A stretch of 64,000 nt of DNA. Origin: Arthrobacter sp. B6. GTDB lineage: Bacteria > Actinomycetota > Actinomycetes > Actinomycetales > Micrococcaceae. The notes beneath the pieces are model-generated. The model did not search any database. It was not told the DNA's origin and saw only the letters and a program-made list of their open reading frames with translations. The stretch is taken from the NCBI RefSeq assembly GCF_001663775.1, contig NZ_KV467169.1, forward strand, positions 883,206 to 947,205, written 5' to 3'. How positions within the stretch are numbered: the first letter of the stretch is position 1; every line of letters begins with the position of its first letter. A program made the translations under genes and the position numbers. Shown piece by piece: positions 52,233 to 61,585 of the stretch.

Positions 52233-52358
52233 TTACTGGTTCTTTTTTGCCCGGTTAATGCGTTTGGCCCGGTCGATCTCGTTCCGGAAATACTTCTTTG
52301 CCCAGAAAACCCCGGCAACAATGGCTACCACGACTGCCAGGAAAATTAGCCACTCCAT
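52233..52358 (-). CDS. Small membrane protein, 41 residues
   Basis: Frame MEWLIFLAVVVAIVAGVFWA then KKYFRNEIDRAKRINRAKKNQ: one hydrophobic helix at residues 3-19 and a strongly basic cytoplasmic tail. AGGAG lies 7 nt before the ATG, and the tail and helix plan is typical of real small membrane proteins. It is 30 nt downstream of the large membrane protein, same strand, so possibly co-transcribed. No family was recognised. Converges with the GH1 gene. Confidence 0.7.
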   Translation of the reverse strand: MEWLIFLAVVVAIVAGVFWAKKYFRNEIDRAKRINRAKKNQ

Positions 52359-52388
52359 GATGCGCTCCTCTCGATGCAAGCAACAGTA

Positions 52389-55300
52389 TCAGTGCTTCCT
52401 GAACGGCTCTCCGCCGTCCTGCCGGTCAGGTGTCGGCTGTCCGGCGGACGTATCCACTGCGGGTTTCTCCATTGCCGTTCCACGGTTCAGCCGCCAGACT
52501 GCGAACACAATGAGGCCGACGGCGATCAGCGCCAGGAGTGCGAAAGTGTACTGGCGCATGGCCCAGAGAAGGCAGGCGGCCACCCCGGCGGCGCCCCACC
52601 AGACAAACACCCTTTCCCCCAGCCCCAGGCCGGCGATCAGGAGTCCTGCGAAGAGGACGAGCACCCACAGTTGCTGGCTGCCGGTACCGCCGAAGACAAT
52701 GCCGAGCCCGCTCAGCGTGAGCAGCCCTGAAGCCGTCCCCACCATGAGCCTGCCGGCGGTCCGCTGACCCGAGGCGAAGCGAAGGGCGCCGAGGCCAGCC
52801 CCGGCGAGGACGTACCACTGGGTCACCCAGAAAGGGTCAGGGAGGCCAAGGGAAAGCCTGTAGTTCACGCCGTACTGTCCATCCAGCTCAAAGATCGCCG
52901 CACGCTGCACGGCGGCCACCACCGCCAGGAAACCCGACTCGGCAACTATCCGGCGCACTGTTCCGGGCGCCTCGAGGTAGGCCACCCCCGCAGCCGCGGC
53001 CAGCGCGAAGGCACCCGCCCACGCAGTCGCGTCCGGCCGCAGCCCGGTGAGAGCTACAATGCACAGTCCAGCAAAGGCGGCACCGGCCAGCGACCAGCGC
53101 CGCACGGGGTCAGCCGCAAGCGGTCCACTGCGGCCCAGCCGTGCCCCGTAGAGCGCAACCGCGGCCACGCCGGTGCCGCAAAGCCACGGAAGGTAGCGGC
53201 CCCACTCCCCCGGAGCATCCTGGAAGATTGCATCTGCCAGCGCGGTACCGCCGGCCAGGGCAGCCAAGGCCGCTGGCGCGTACAACCATGGCAGTCCTTC
53301 GACGTGTGAGGCAGCGAAGCACACCGCTGCGAGGACCAGCAGGGCGGCACCCATCACCCAATCCGAAGCCAGTGGTGCCACAGCCAGGGCCGCCACGGCA
53401 AAGGAGCCCGCGGAAGCAAGCCACAGCCAGTGATCCGCATCTGTCGCGGCGACGTTGCGCCCGCGCCGCTGCACTCCAACGGCTGAAGCGAGCATCGCCC
53501 CGCACATCAGCACTGCCGCCGTGCCGGCATAATCCAGGATGGGAGCCGCCAGGAAGGTGGTGCTGCCTGGCGGGCCGCCGTTGGCGATGCTGACCGCGGG
53601 GCCCAGGGACAGGACGCTGAACAACAGCGCGTAAATACCGAAGTAGAGGGATCCTCGTGCGGCAAAGAACCGGTGGGCCACGACTGCCGAGACGAACAGC
53701 AGAAGCAGCTCCAGGAGCACCACCCAGCGGCCGCCGTCGTCGGCCGAGATCCCCTGGCCAACTTGGGCCTGCCAGAGGTAAGCCAACGGAAGCACAGCCT
53801 GGCCCGCCAGCGTGATCCAGACGGCCGCCTGCTGGAACGGAATCTCTGCCAGCCGTGACCTCATGAGCCAGCGGACAGCGTGCTGCGCGGCAAGGACAAG
53901 GGCAAAAGTCACCGAGACGGCGGTCGGAGACGCGGTGACGTCATAACTGAGGACAGCAGCGAGGGCCGCCGTGAGCACCCTGGCTGCCACAAAGTACCAG
54001 CCCTTGCGGGCGGGCTGGCCGGAAGCCATCACCATCACCGCAGCGAACACCGCATGGATACCCAGCAGCAGTTCAATCACCAGCACGTCACCCGCACTGA
54101 ACGCCAACAGGCCTGCCAACGACGACGGAGCGAACCAGACAGCGGCAGTCCTTGCCCTGAACGCGTAGCCCGATACCGCCGCGGAGAATGCAGTCAGGGC
54201 AGCGGCGAAGTTTGCCTGCCATCCTCCCGTGTCCGATGTCAGCAGCGCTGCAGACGCCATCAACTGGAGCAGCAGCACGACGCCCGGATCCGCAAGCACT
54301 CCCCGTGGTGCCTTCGCCCGCACGACGGCGGCTACCGGGAAAACCAATTGAACGGCCAGGAAGAGGACCAGCACCGTGACAGGTCGGAGTTCATCGCCGG
54401 CGATGACCGTCGGTCCGGCCTCACGCTGGAGAAGGTCAAAAGCAGTCAGCACCAGTACCGTGGCTGCAAAGCGGCCAAGCCACCAGTAGGTCCAGCGATG
54501 CTGACCTGCGGACAGTCGGAGGCCGGAAGCGACCAGGTAGCCCAGCACCAACAGCAGTGTCATGTTCCCGGCTGCCTGGCTCACAGCCAGGAATGAAACG
54601 GGGACACAGAGCGTGGCGGCTGCGAGGGGCAGGATCTCCCACGCCGTCGGTGTCCATTCAGGCTGGTTGGCCGGCCGGGGCATAACCAACAGGCCGATCA
54701 CCATCGCCGACAGCAGCTGAATGATAACGGCCGCCCGGATCCAGTCGTGGCCAGGATTTGCATCCAGGAGCACCAGCAGGATGACAGTGGCCAGGCCGGC
54801 CGCTCCGAAGCCCGCAAGGGTGGCCTCCGGGGCCAGGGATCCGGCTCCGGAGCGCTCCAGGAAGGCTGACAACAGCTGCTGGCAGACCAGCGCCACGAGC
54901 AGGGCGAAGACCGAGGCGGTGACCCGGTCCGGGCCGCCAACAACTATCGCGGCAACAGTGAAGGGCACCGTCAGTGTCGCCGCCACCCTGGCGCCGAGCA
55001 CCAGCTTCCCTCGCATCACACCGGCCGCGAAGAACGCGCGAATGGCCCAGAAGAGGACTGCCACTGCCAGCATGGTTGCCACAGCCCAGGCACCCATGGC
55101 GTAGCCGACTACTCCGGCGAGGGCCAAAGAGGCCACAGGGGCCCACTCCGCTGGCCCGCCCAGCCGTTCCGCCAACACGAAACTGGCGGCCAAGGCCACT
55201 GCAACCGGTATCCACACCGGAACGTCATTCACCTGGCCGGGCGTGCCGTAGCCGTAGAACTCCGCAGACAGGATGTCAGCGGTGTAAATCAGTGTGACCA

Positions 55301-56660
55301 GCAGTTGAGTGCTGAACGTGGCCAAAGCGTCCACATGCCATCGGCCGGGCAGCAATCCCACGGACGCTCCGGCCTGGCCCGGACCACCGGTTGCGGGGAA
55401 CCAATGGTTCAGCCTGGTAGCCGCGAAGGCCACGGCCGCACCCTGGGCAGCGAGCATTCCTGCCGCGGCCAGAAGGGCGTCACTGCCCCGGCCAGTCAGG
55501 TGCCAGATCCCGACGGCGGCCGCCAAGGTCAGGGATATCCGCGCCGCATAGAAGTTGGCAAGCTTGAGCCGGCTCCCGGGCACTGCGGCCATCAGCCCAA
55601 AATAACTTCCGCACATCGCCATAATGAGCGCGTATTCGCTCTTGTCCAGCACCAGCGGCAGGCACGTGGCTGCCGCCGCGACCGCAGGCGCAACAAACGG
55701 GTGCAGCACCATCAGCGGCCTGACGTAGACCGGAGGAAGCCAGCCGGGCCGGGCGAGGGCCACAAACGTCAGCAGCACGGCCAGGCCGATCAGGGCGGCG
55801 AAGTACCAGACAATCGCGCCTCCCAGGACTGACACCCCTGACCAGGCCGTGGAAGCCACGAACGTCAGCGAAAGATAAACCAGCACGCGGCTTTCCAGGC
55901 GGACGGCCGCAGCCATGTATGCCACAGTGCCAATCAGGGAGGTGATCAGCCAGGCGGTGGGGCCGTGGTGCAGGGCGAAATTGTAGAGGGCCAGTCCCGT
56001 CACCGGAACCAGGGCCAGGCCGGTACCCGCGAACGCCACTGCCGCCGGCTTCAGTCGTGGCACCCTGGAGTGAAGGACAAAACCGGCTGCATAGAACGCG
56101 GCGGTGACGGCACAGACTCCGGCAAAGCGAAACACGGGTGGAAGGCTGGTTCCGATGAAGAGGGCAGCTGCGGCTACCAGGAGGAGGCTGGCCACATAGA
56201 GTGTGATGTTGATGTTCTGGCGGTCCCGTTTCTCGCGGCGCGCTTGCCGTTCCGCCGGCGTCTCCTCCGGCTGGGCATCAGGGTACCTCGAAATCCGCGG
56301 CCCCGACCCGTCTACGTGGTCCCCGGCTGCGCGCTCTGCGGCCCTCCCGTCAAGCACAAGGTGTGGGACACTTTCCGCAGGACGCGAGGGCACGCTGGTG
56401 GTGCCGGGGAATGGCAGCCCGGCGATCGGTTCGGCGGGCGGGAAGGAACCAATATTGTGGGCCGCCGCAGGCTCCGGAGACCCTGAGGCGACCAACGACT
56501 GAGGAGGAGGGTTCGGCGCCGGAGAGCTGGCAGTCTGCTGCGTTGCCGCCACTTTGGCCATGGCGTCCATCCACCCCTGAAGGTGGCCGGCGCGATAGCC
56601 CGCTTCATACGATTCGTCCGGCAAGCTGAACCCTCTCCCGACGGGGCAGGACGGCTCCAA
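52389..56660 (-). CDS. Very large polytopic membrane protein of unknown function
   Basis: 1423 residues. The first 155 are soluble: SLPDESYEAGYRAGHLQGWMD, then a Pro/Ala/Ser-rich linker and a charged stretch (ETPAERQARREKRDRQN). From NINITLYVASLLLVAAAALFIG on, about 35-40 hydrophobic segments follow with little between them. It resembles large actinobacterial membrane proteins of the SCO7613 type, but this is from general appearance only. No catalytic motif was seen. TTG 56660 start is uncertain; ATG 56570 (MDAMAKVAATQ) is an alternative. It interrupts the usual tuf-rpsJ neighbourhood. Confidence 0.75.
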   Translation of the reverse strand: MEPSCPVGRGFSLPDESYEAGYRAGHLQGWMDAMAKVAATQQTASSPAPNPPPQSLVASGSPEPAAAHNIGSFPPAEPIAGLPFPGTTSVPSRPAESVPHLVLDGRAAERAAGDHVDGSGPRISRYPDAQPEETPAERQARREKRDRQNINITLYVASLLLVAAAALFIGTSLPPVFRFAGVCAVTAAFYAAGFVLHSRVPRLKPAAVAFAGTGLALVPVTGLALYNFALHHGPTAWLITSLIGTVAYMAAAVRLESRVLVYLSLTFVASTAWSGVSVLGGAIVWYFAALIGLAVLLTFVALARPGWLPPVYVRPLMVLHPFVAPAVAAAATCLPLVLDKSEYALIMAMCGSYFGLMAAVPGSRLKLANFYAARISLTLAAAVGIWHLTGRGSDALLAAAGMLAAQGAAVAFAATRLNHWFPATGGPGQAGASVGLLPGRWHVDALATFSTQLLVTLIYTADILSAEFYGYGTPGQVNDVPVWIPVAVALAASFVLAERLGGPAEWAPVASLALAGVVGYAMGAWAVATMLAVAVLFWAIRAFFAAGVMRGKLVLGARVAATLTVPFTVAAIVVGGPDRVTASVFALLVALVCQQLLSAFLERSGAGSLAPEATLAGFGAAGLATVILLVLLDANPGHDWIRAAVIIQLLSAMVIGLLVMPRPANQPEWTPTAWEILPLAAATLCVPVSFLAVSQAAGNMTLLLVLGYLVASGLRLSAGQHRWTYWWLGRFAATVLVLTAFDLLQREAGPTVIAGDELRPVTVLVLFLAVQLVFPVAAVVRAKAPRGVLADPGVVLLLQLMASAALLTSDTGGWQANFAAALTAFSAAVSGYAFRARTAAVWFAPSSLAGLLAFSAGDVLVIELLLGIHAVFAAVMVMASGQPARKGWYFVAARVLTAALAAVLSYDVTASPTAVSVTFALVLAAQHAVRWLMRSRLAEIPFQQAAVWITLAGQAVLPLAYLWQAQVGQGISADDGGRWVVLLELLLLFVSAVVAHRFFAARGSLYFGIYALLFSVLSLGPAVSIANGGPPGSTTFLAAPILDYAGTAAVLMCGAMLASAVGVQRRGRNVAATDADHWLWLASAGSFAVAALAVAPLASDWVMGAALLVLAAVCFAASHVEGLPWLYAPAALAALAGGTALADAIFQDAPGEWGRYLPWLCGTGVAAVALYGARLGRSGPLAADPVRRWSLAGAAFAGLCIVALTGLRPDATAWAGAFALAAAAGVAYLEAPGTVRRIVAESGFLAVVAAVQRAAIFELDGQYGVNYRLSLGLPDPFWVTQWYVLAGAGLGALRFASGQRTAGRLMVGTASGLLTLSGLGIVFGGTGSQQLWVLVLFAGLLIAGLGLGERVFVWWGAAGVAACLLWAMRQYTFALLALIAVGLIVFAVWRLNRGTAMEKPAVDTSAGQPTPDRQDGGEPFRKH

Positions 56661-56665
56661 CCCAA

Positions 56666-56686
56666 TTAATCCAGTGATTGGATTAA
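56666..56686. promoter_or_regulatory. Operator-like inverted repeat upstream of the large membrane protein
   Basis: TTAATCCA (56666-56673), 5 nt, TGGATTAA (56679-56686): perfect 8 bp arms, AT-rich in a GC-rich region, 5 nt from the start codon. A second pair, CCAAT (56662-56666) and ATTGG (56677-56681), overlaps it. Binding here would block translation initiation or transcription. Confidence 0.5.
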
Positions 56687-56696
56687 CTGTAGCAAA

Positions 56697-56730
56697 GAAC
56701 AGCCCCGCTGCACTAGCAGCGGGGCTGTTC
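56697..56730 (-). terminator. Terminator after tuf
   Basis: GAACAGCCCCGCTGC (56697-56711) and GCAGCGGGGCTGTTC (56716-56730) form a perfect 15 bp stem with a 4 nt loop; on the - strand TTTGCT follows. Confidence 0.9.
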
Positions 56731-56794
56731 CAAACTTCACGTCAGGCCCGTCAGACGGCCGTTCCGATCAGAGGTCAAGCAGGAATCAACAGAA

Positions 56795-57985
56795 TTACTT
56801 GTTGATCTTGGTAACGCGTCCTGAACCAACGGTGCGGCCGCCTTCGCGGATAGCGAAGCCGAGGCCCTCTTCCATCGCGATCGGCTGGATGAGCGCAACG
56901 GTCATCTCAGTGTTGTCGCCAGGCATAACCATTTCCGTGCCTTCCGGCAGGGTGATAACGCCGGTTACGTCCGTGGTGCGGAAGTAGAACTGCGGGCGGT
57001 AGTTGGAGTAGAACGGGTTGTGACGCCCGCCTTCGTCCTTGGAGAGGATGTAGACGTTAGCCTCGAAGTCGGTGTGCGGGGTGATGGAACCCGGCTTGAC
57101 GACAACCTGGCCACGCTCTACGTCATCACGCTTCAGACCGCGGAGCAGGAGGCCACAGTTCTCGCCGGCCCATGCTTCGTCGAGCTGCTTGTGGAACATC
57201 TCGATACCGGTAACCGTGGTCTTCTGGACCGGGCGGATGCCGACGATCTCGACCTCGGAGTTGATGGCGAGGGTTCCACGCTCGGCGCGGCCCGTTACAA
57301 CGGTGCCACGGCCGGTGATGGTGAAGACGTCTTCGATCGGCATCAGGAACGGCTTGTCACGGTCACGTACGGGGTCCGGAACGGACTCGTCAACGGCTTC
57401 CATGAGGTCCTCGACGGACTTGACCCAGACGGGGTCGCCTTCGAGTGCCTTCAGGCCGGAAACGCGAACAACGGGAGCGTCGTCGCCATCGAAGCCCTGA
57501 GCAGAAAGCAGCTCACGAACTTCCATTTCAACGAGGTCCAGCAGCTCTTCGTCGTCAACCATGTCCGACTTGTTCAGAGCAACCAGCAGGTAGGGAACAC
57601 CCACCTGGCGGGCGAGCAGGACGTGCTCGCGGGTCTGAGCCATCGGGCCGTCAGTGGCGGCAACCACGAGGATTGCACCGTCCATCTGTGCAGCACCGGT
57701 GATCATGTTCTTGATGTAGTCAGCGTGACCCGGAGCGTCTACGTGTGCGTAGTGGCGCTTCTCGGTCTGGTACTCAACGTGGGAGATGTTGATGGTAATG
57801 CCGCGCTGACGCTCTTCGGGAGCAGAGTCAATAGACGCGAAGTCGCGCTGCTCGTTGAGAGTCGGGTACTTGTCGTACAGCACCTTGGAAATGGCGGCCG
57901 TCAACGTCGTCTTACCGTGGTCAACGTGACCAATGGTGCCGATGTTAACGTGCGGCTTAGTCCGCTCGAACTTTGCCTTTGCCAC
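56795..57985 (-). CDS. tuf: Elongation factor Tu
   Basis: GTPase that delivers aminoacyl-tRNA to the ribosome. G1 GHVDHGKT at residues 19-26, G2 region with RGITI, G3 DAPGHADY, G4 NKSD; barrel domains 2 and 3 follow, with PEGTEMVMPGDNTEM near the end. 396 residues. GTG start with AGGAGG 6 nt upstream. It lies 263 nt after fusA with a long hairpin between. Confidence 0.99.
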   Translation of the reverse strand: MAKAKFERTKPHVNIGTIGHVDHGKTTLTAAISKVLYDKYPTLNEQRDFASIDSAPEERQRGITINISHVEYQTEKRHYAHVDAPGHADYIKNMITGAAQMDGAILVVAATDGPMAQTREHVLLARQVGVPYLLVALNKSDMVDDEELLDLVEMEVRELLSAQGFDGDDAPVVRVSGLKALEGDPVWVKSVEDLMEAVDESVPDPVRDRDKPFLMPIEDVFTITGRGTVVTGRAERGTLAINSEVEIVGIRPVQKTTVTGIEMFHKQLDEAWAGENCGLLLRGLKRDDVERGQVVVKPGSITPHTDFEANVYILSKDEGGRHNPFYSNYRPQFYFRTTDVTGVITLPEGTEMVMPGDNTEMTVALIQPIAMEEGLGFAIREGGRTVGSGRVTKINK

Positions 57986-58126
57986 AGGTTCCTCCTAGAA
58001 CGTTTTCAAATGACTTACCCTTCAACCGCGCTTGTCGCGGCAGAAACTCAGGCAAGTCTACTTGGGGGGCTTTGGATTGGTGAAATTGCAGATTCAGGAA
58101 CTAATACTAGTCCCTAGAGCCTGTTC

Positions 58127-58188
58127 GTGCAGATGGCCGGAGCGCGGCTTGACCGGACTGCATCCAGCCGGGAACCGGCCATCTGCAC
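58127..58188. repeat. Long inverted repeat between fusA and tuf
   Basis: GTGCAGATGGCCGG (58127-58140) and CCGGCCATCTGCAC (58175-58188) are perfect 14 bp arms around 34 nt. It is in the 263 bp gap between fusA stop and tuf. No U-tract follows on the - strand, so it may be a processing site or attenuator rather than a terminator. Confidence 0.6.
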
Positions 58189-58248
58189 CAGGCGGGCTTC
58201 CGTCAACCGGAAACACACCCGAGTTTGTCGCTTTGAAAGTCGGAAAGA

Positions 58249-60363
58249 CTACTCGCCGCGGGTCTTCTGGATGATCTCGTCGGCAACTGCCTTCGGGACC
58301 TCGGCGTAGCTGTTGAACGTCATGGAGTACACAGCGCGGCCCTGGGTCTTCGAACGCAGGTCACCGATGTAGCCGAACATGCCGGACAGCGGGACGTGCG
58401 CACGGATGACCTTGACACCCTGTGCATCTTCCATGGACTGCATCTGGCCACGGCGGGAGTTGAGGTCACCGATAACTTCACCCATGTATTCCTCAGGGGT
58501 GCGGACCTCGACATCCATCAGCGGTTCGAGCAGAACAGGGTTCGCCTTACGTGCGGCTTCCTTGAAAGCCATGCGTCCGGCGATCTTGAACGCCATTTCC
58601 GAGGAGTCAACATCGTGGTACGCGCCGTCAATCAGCGTGGCCTTGATGCCGACGACCGGGTAACCGGCCAGGACGCCGTCGTTCAGCGCATCCTGGATAC
58701 CGGCGTCAACGGACGGAATGTACTCGCGCGGAACGCGGCCACCCGTGACCTTGTTCTCGAACTCGTACAGCTCGCCCTCGGCGGTGTCCAGCGGCTCGAT
58801 CGCGATCTGGATCTTTGCGAACTGACCCGAACCACCGGTCTGCTTCTTGTGTGTGTAGTCGTGACGCTCTACAGCACGCTTGATGGTTTCGCGGTACGCA
58901 ACCTGCGGCTTGCCAACGTTGGCCTCGACCTTGAATTCGCGGCGCATGCGGTCCACCAGGATATCCAGGTGGAGCTCGCCCATGCCGGCGATGATGGTCT
59001 GGCCGGTGTCTTCGTTAAGGGACACCTGGAAGGTGGGGTCCTCAGCGGAGAGCTTCTGGATGGCCGTGGAGAGCTTCTCCTGGTCACCCTTGGTGTTGGG
59101 TTCGATGGCAACCGAGATCACGGGCTCCGGGAAGCTCATGGACTCGAGGACGATCTGGTTGGACGAGTCGCACAGGGTGTCACCTGTGGTGGTGTCCTTC
59201 AGACCGATGGCTGCGTAGATGTGGCCAGCGGTAGCGCCGTCGACAGGCATTTCCTTGTTGGCGTGCATCTGGAACAGCTTGCCGATGCGCTCCTTCTTGC
59301 CCTTGGTGGAGTTAACCACCTGGGCGCCTGCTTCCACGTGACCGGAGTACACGCGGATGAAGGTGAGCTGGCCGAAGAACGGGTGCGCAGCGATCTTGAA
59401 GGCAAGAGCCGAGAACGGCTCTTCCGACGACGGCGCACGGGTCAGTTCCTTCTCTTCGTCGCGGGGATCGTGACCGATCATCGGCGGGACGTCGAGCGGG
59501 TTCGGCAGGTAGTCAACAACAGCATCAAGCATGGGCTGCACGCCGCGGTTCTTGAATGCGGAACCACAGAAGATCGGGTAAAGCTCGGAGTTGATCGTCA
59601 TCTTGCGGATGCCGGCCTTGAGCTCGTCGACCGAGATCTCTTCGCCCTCAAGGTACTTCTCCATGAGTTCTTCGGAGGACTCTGCAACGGTCTCAACGAG
59701 CGATGCGCGGTACTCTTCAGCCTTTTCCTGGAGCTCAGCAGGGATCTCGCGGATCTCGTACTTGGCACCCATGGTGACGTCACCCTTGGCATCGCCGGGC
59801 CAGACCAGTGCACGCATGTACAGCAGGTCGACGACGCCGATGAAGTCGTTCTCGGCACCGATCGGCAGCTGCATGACCAGCGGCTTGGCACCGAGGCGGC
59901 TGATGATGGTGTCTACGGTGAAGTAGAAGTCAGCGCCCAGCTTGTCCATCTTGTTGACGAAGCAAATACGCGGAACGTTGTACTTGTCAGCCTGGCGCCA
60001 AACGGTCTCGGACTGGGGCTCAACGCCTTCCTTGCCATCGAATACGGCGACAGCACCGTCGAGGACGCGCAAGGAGCGCTCAACCTCAACGGTGAAGTCA
60101 ACGTGGCCGGGGGTGTCGATGATGTTGATCTGGTTGTTTTCCCAGAAGCAGGTCACGGCGGCAGACGTGATGGTGATGCCGCGTTCCTTTTCCTGTTCCA
60201 TCCAGTCGGTGGTCGAAGCGCCGTCGTGCGTTTCGCCAATCTTGTGGTTCACACCTGTGTAGAACAGGATGCGCTCGGTGGTGGTGGTCTTGCCGGCATC
60301 AATGTGGGCCATGATGCCGATGTTGCGGACCTTACTAAGGTCGGTAAGCACGTCCTGTGCCAC
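58249..60363 (-). CDS. fusA: Elongation factor G
   Basis: Translocation GTPase. G1 AHIDAGKTT, RGITIT, DTPGHVDF and NKMDK are the GTPase boxes; domain IV follows with GSGQFAKI and PREYIPSVDAG. The 704 residues are normal. GTG start preceded by AAAGGGAG. The gap to rpsG is 69 bp, standard for the str operon. Confidence 0.99.
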   Translation of the reverse strand: MAQDVLTDLSKVRNIGIMAHIDAGKTTTTERILFYTGVNHKIGETHDGASTTDWMEQEKERGITITSAAVTCFWENNQINIIDTPGHVDFTVEVERSLRVLDGAVAVFDGKEGVEPQSETVWRQADKYNVPRICFVNKMDKLGADFYFTVDTIISRLGAKPLVMQLPIGAENDFIGVVDLLYMRALVWPGDAKGDVTMGAKYEIREIPAELQEKAEEYRASLVETVAESSEELMEKYLEGEEISVDELKAGIRKMTINSELYPIFCGSAFKNRGVQPMLDAVVDYLPNPLDVPPMIGHDPRDEEKELTRAPSSEEPFSALAFKIAAHPFFGQLTFIRVYSGHVEAGAQVVNSTKGKKERIGKLFQMHANKEMPVDGATAGHIYAAIGLKDTTTGDTLCDSSNQIVLESMSFPEPVISVAIEPNTKGDQEKLSTAIQKLSAEDPTFQVSLNEDTGQTIIAGMGELHLDILVDRMRREFKVEANVGKPQVAYRETIKRAVERHDYTHKKQTGGSGQFAKIQIAIEPLDTAEGELYEFENKVTGGRVPREYIPSVDAGIQDALNDGVLAGYPVVGIKATLIDGAYHDVDSSEMAFKIAGRMAFKEAARKANPVLLEPLMDVEVRTPEEYMGEVIGDLNSRRGQMQSMEDAQGVKVIRAHVPLSGMFGYIGDLRSKTQGRAVYSMTFNSYAEVPKAVADEIIQKTRGE

Positions 60364-60432
60364 GGTGTCTCCCTTTCGGATGGACTACGCGTTCGCCGCC
60401 GGCTCGTAACGAGCCGGCGGCGTCCGGAAGTA

Positions 60433-60903
60433 TTACCAGCGGTAGTGTGCGAAGGCCTTGTTGGACTCGGCCATCTTGTGGGTGTCTTCGCGACGCTTCA
60501 CAGCGGCACCGAGACCGTTGGACGCATCCAGGATTTCGTTCTGGAGGCGCTCGGTCATCGTCTTCTCGCGGCGGGCCTTGGAGTAGCCAACCAGCCAGCG
60601 CAGTGCGAGGGCGGTGGAGCGACCCGGCTTGACCTCAACGGGAACCTGGTAGGTTGCGCCACCAACGCGGCGTGAGCGGACCTCGAGGGAAGGCTTGACG
60701 TTGTCCATCGCCTTCTTGAGGGCTGCAACAGGATCGCCGCCGGACTTGGCGCGTGCGCCTTCGAGGGCACCGTAGACGATGCGCTCTGCGGTGGACTTCT
60801 TGCCGTCAACCAGAACCTTGTTGATCAGCTGCGTGACCAGAGGGGAGCCGTAAACGGGATCTAGTACGAGCGGCCGCTTGGGGGCCGGACCCTTGCGAGG
60901 CAT
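60433..60903 (-). CDS. rpsG: 30S ribosomal protein S7
   Basis: Head-assembly initiator. PRKGPAPKRPLVLDPVYGSPLVTQLINKVLVDGKKSTAERIVYGAL is diagnostic; the end is KRREDTHKMAESNKAFAHYRW. ATG 60903 gives 156 residues; the frame stays open to 61005 in another part of rpsL and is not real there. Begins one base after the rpsL stop. Confidence 0.98.
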   Translation of the reverse strand: MPRKGPAPKRPLVLDPVYGSPLVTQLINKVLVDGKKSTAERIVYGALEGARAKSGGDPVAALKKAMDNVKPSLEVRSRRVGGATYQVPVEVKPGRSTALALRWLVGYSKARREKTMTERLQNEILDASNGLGAAVKRREDTHKMAESNKAFAHYRW

Positions 60904-60904
60904 A

Positions 60905-61279
60905 TTACTTCTTCTCCATCTTTGCGCCGTAGCGGCTGCGGGCCTGCTTACGGTTCTTGACACCCTGGGTATCGAGGGCGCCACGGACGATCTTGTAGCG
61001 GACACCCGGGAGGTCCTTCACGCGACCGCCGCGAACGAGCACAATGGAGTGCTCCTGCAGGTTGTGGCCTACACCGGGGATGTAAGCGGTGACTTCAATG
61101 CCACCGTTGAGGCGCACACGGGCCACCTTACGCAGAGCCGAGTTCGGCTTCTTCGGGGTGGTGGTGTAAACGCGGGTGCAGACACCGCGGCGCATGGGGC
61201 TGCCGTTAAGCGCGGGAGCCTTGGTCTTTTTGACCTTAGGCGTGCGGCCCTTGCGGACCAGCTGGTTAATCGTAGGCAC
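60905..61279 (-). CDS. rpsL: 30S ribosomal protein S12
   Basis: Decoding-centre protein. TINQLVRKGR at the start and TTPKKPNSALRKVARVRL in the streptomycin-relevant loop, with the wild-type KKPNS. GVRYKIVRGALDTQGVKNRKQARSRYG at the end. 124 residues. GTG start. Its promoter region leaves a leader of about 245 nt. Confidence 0.98.
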   Translation of the reverse strand: MPTINQLVRKGRTPKVKKTKAPALNGSPMRRGVCTRVYTTTPKKPNSALRKVARVRLNGGIEVTAYIPGVGHNLQEHSIVLVRGGRVKDLPGVRYKIVRGALDTQGVKNRKQARSRYGAKMEKK

Positions 61280-61532
61280 TCTCGTGTTCTCCGTTGGTTT
61301 GATCTCTACCGGCGCATTCAGGCGTCAGCCGTCACTGCATCGGTTTTGGCGTTGTCCCTGCAGCCCTGGTGTCTCGAATCGTGCCCGGGCGTGCAAAAGA
61401 GTGGCATTCGTTGCGCACCTACCCCGCAACCCGGAAACAAGCTCACACCCAACATCATGAGAACAAAACCAAAATGATGCTGCGGCGGCCTTCATCCACT
61501 GCCACACAGAACAATTAGAAAAATTCTAGCAC

Positions 61533-61541
61533 GGCTTGATC
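61533..61541 (-). promoter_or_regulatory. Probable rpsL (str operon) promoter, extended -10
   Basis: On the - strand TGC-TAGAAT (61541-61533), followed by a T-rich stretch. No good -35; TTAAGG lies 18 nt upstream. Same arrangement as the spc promoter. Confidence 0.5.
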
Positions 61542-61585
61542 CTGCGCCTTAATCGGGTGTATACGGCAGGCCCCGCCTCCCCCCA

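Noticed and set aside
58396..60675. + strand open frame of 759 codons opposite fusA
   Set aside because: Runs against EF-G, whose motifs are complete. Composition (Val/Leu/Asp/Gly-rich) is that of an antisense frame.
60904..61005. Extension of rpsG into rpsL
   Set aside because: It lies within rpsL in a different frame; S7 proteins begin PRKGPAPKR at ATG 60903.
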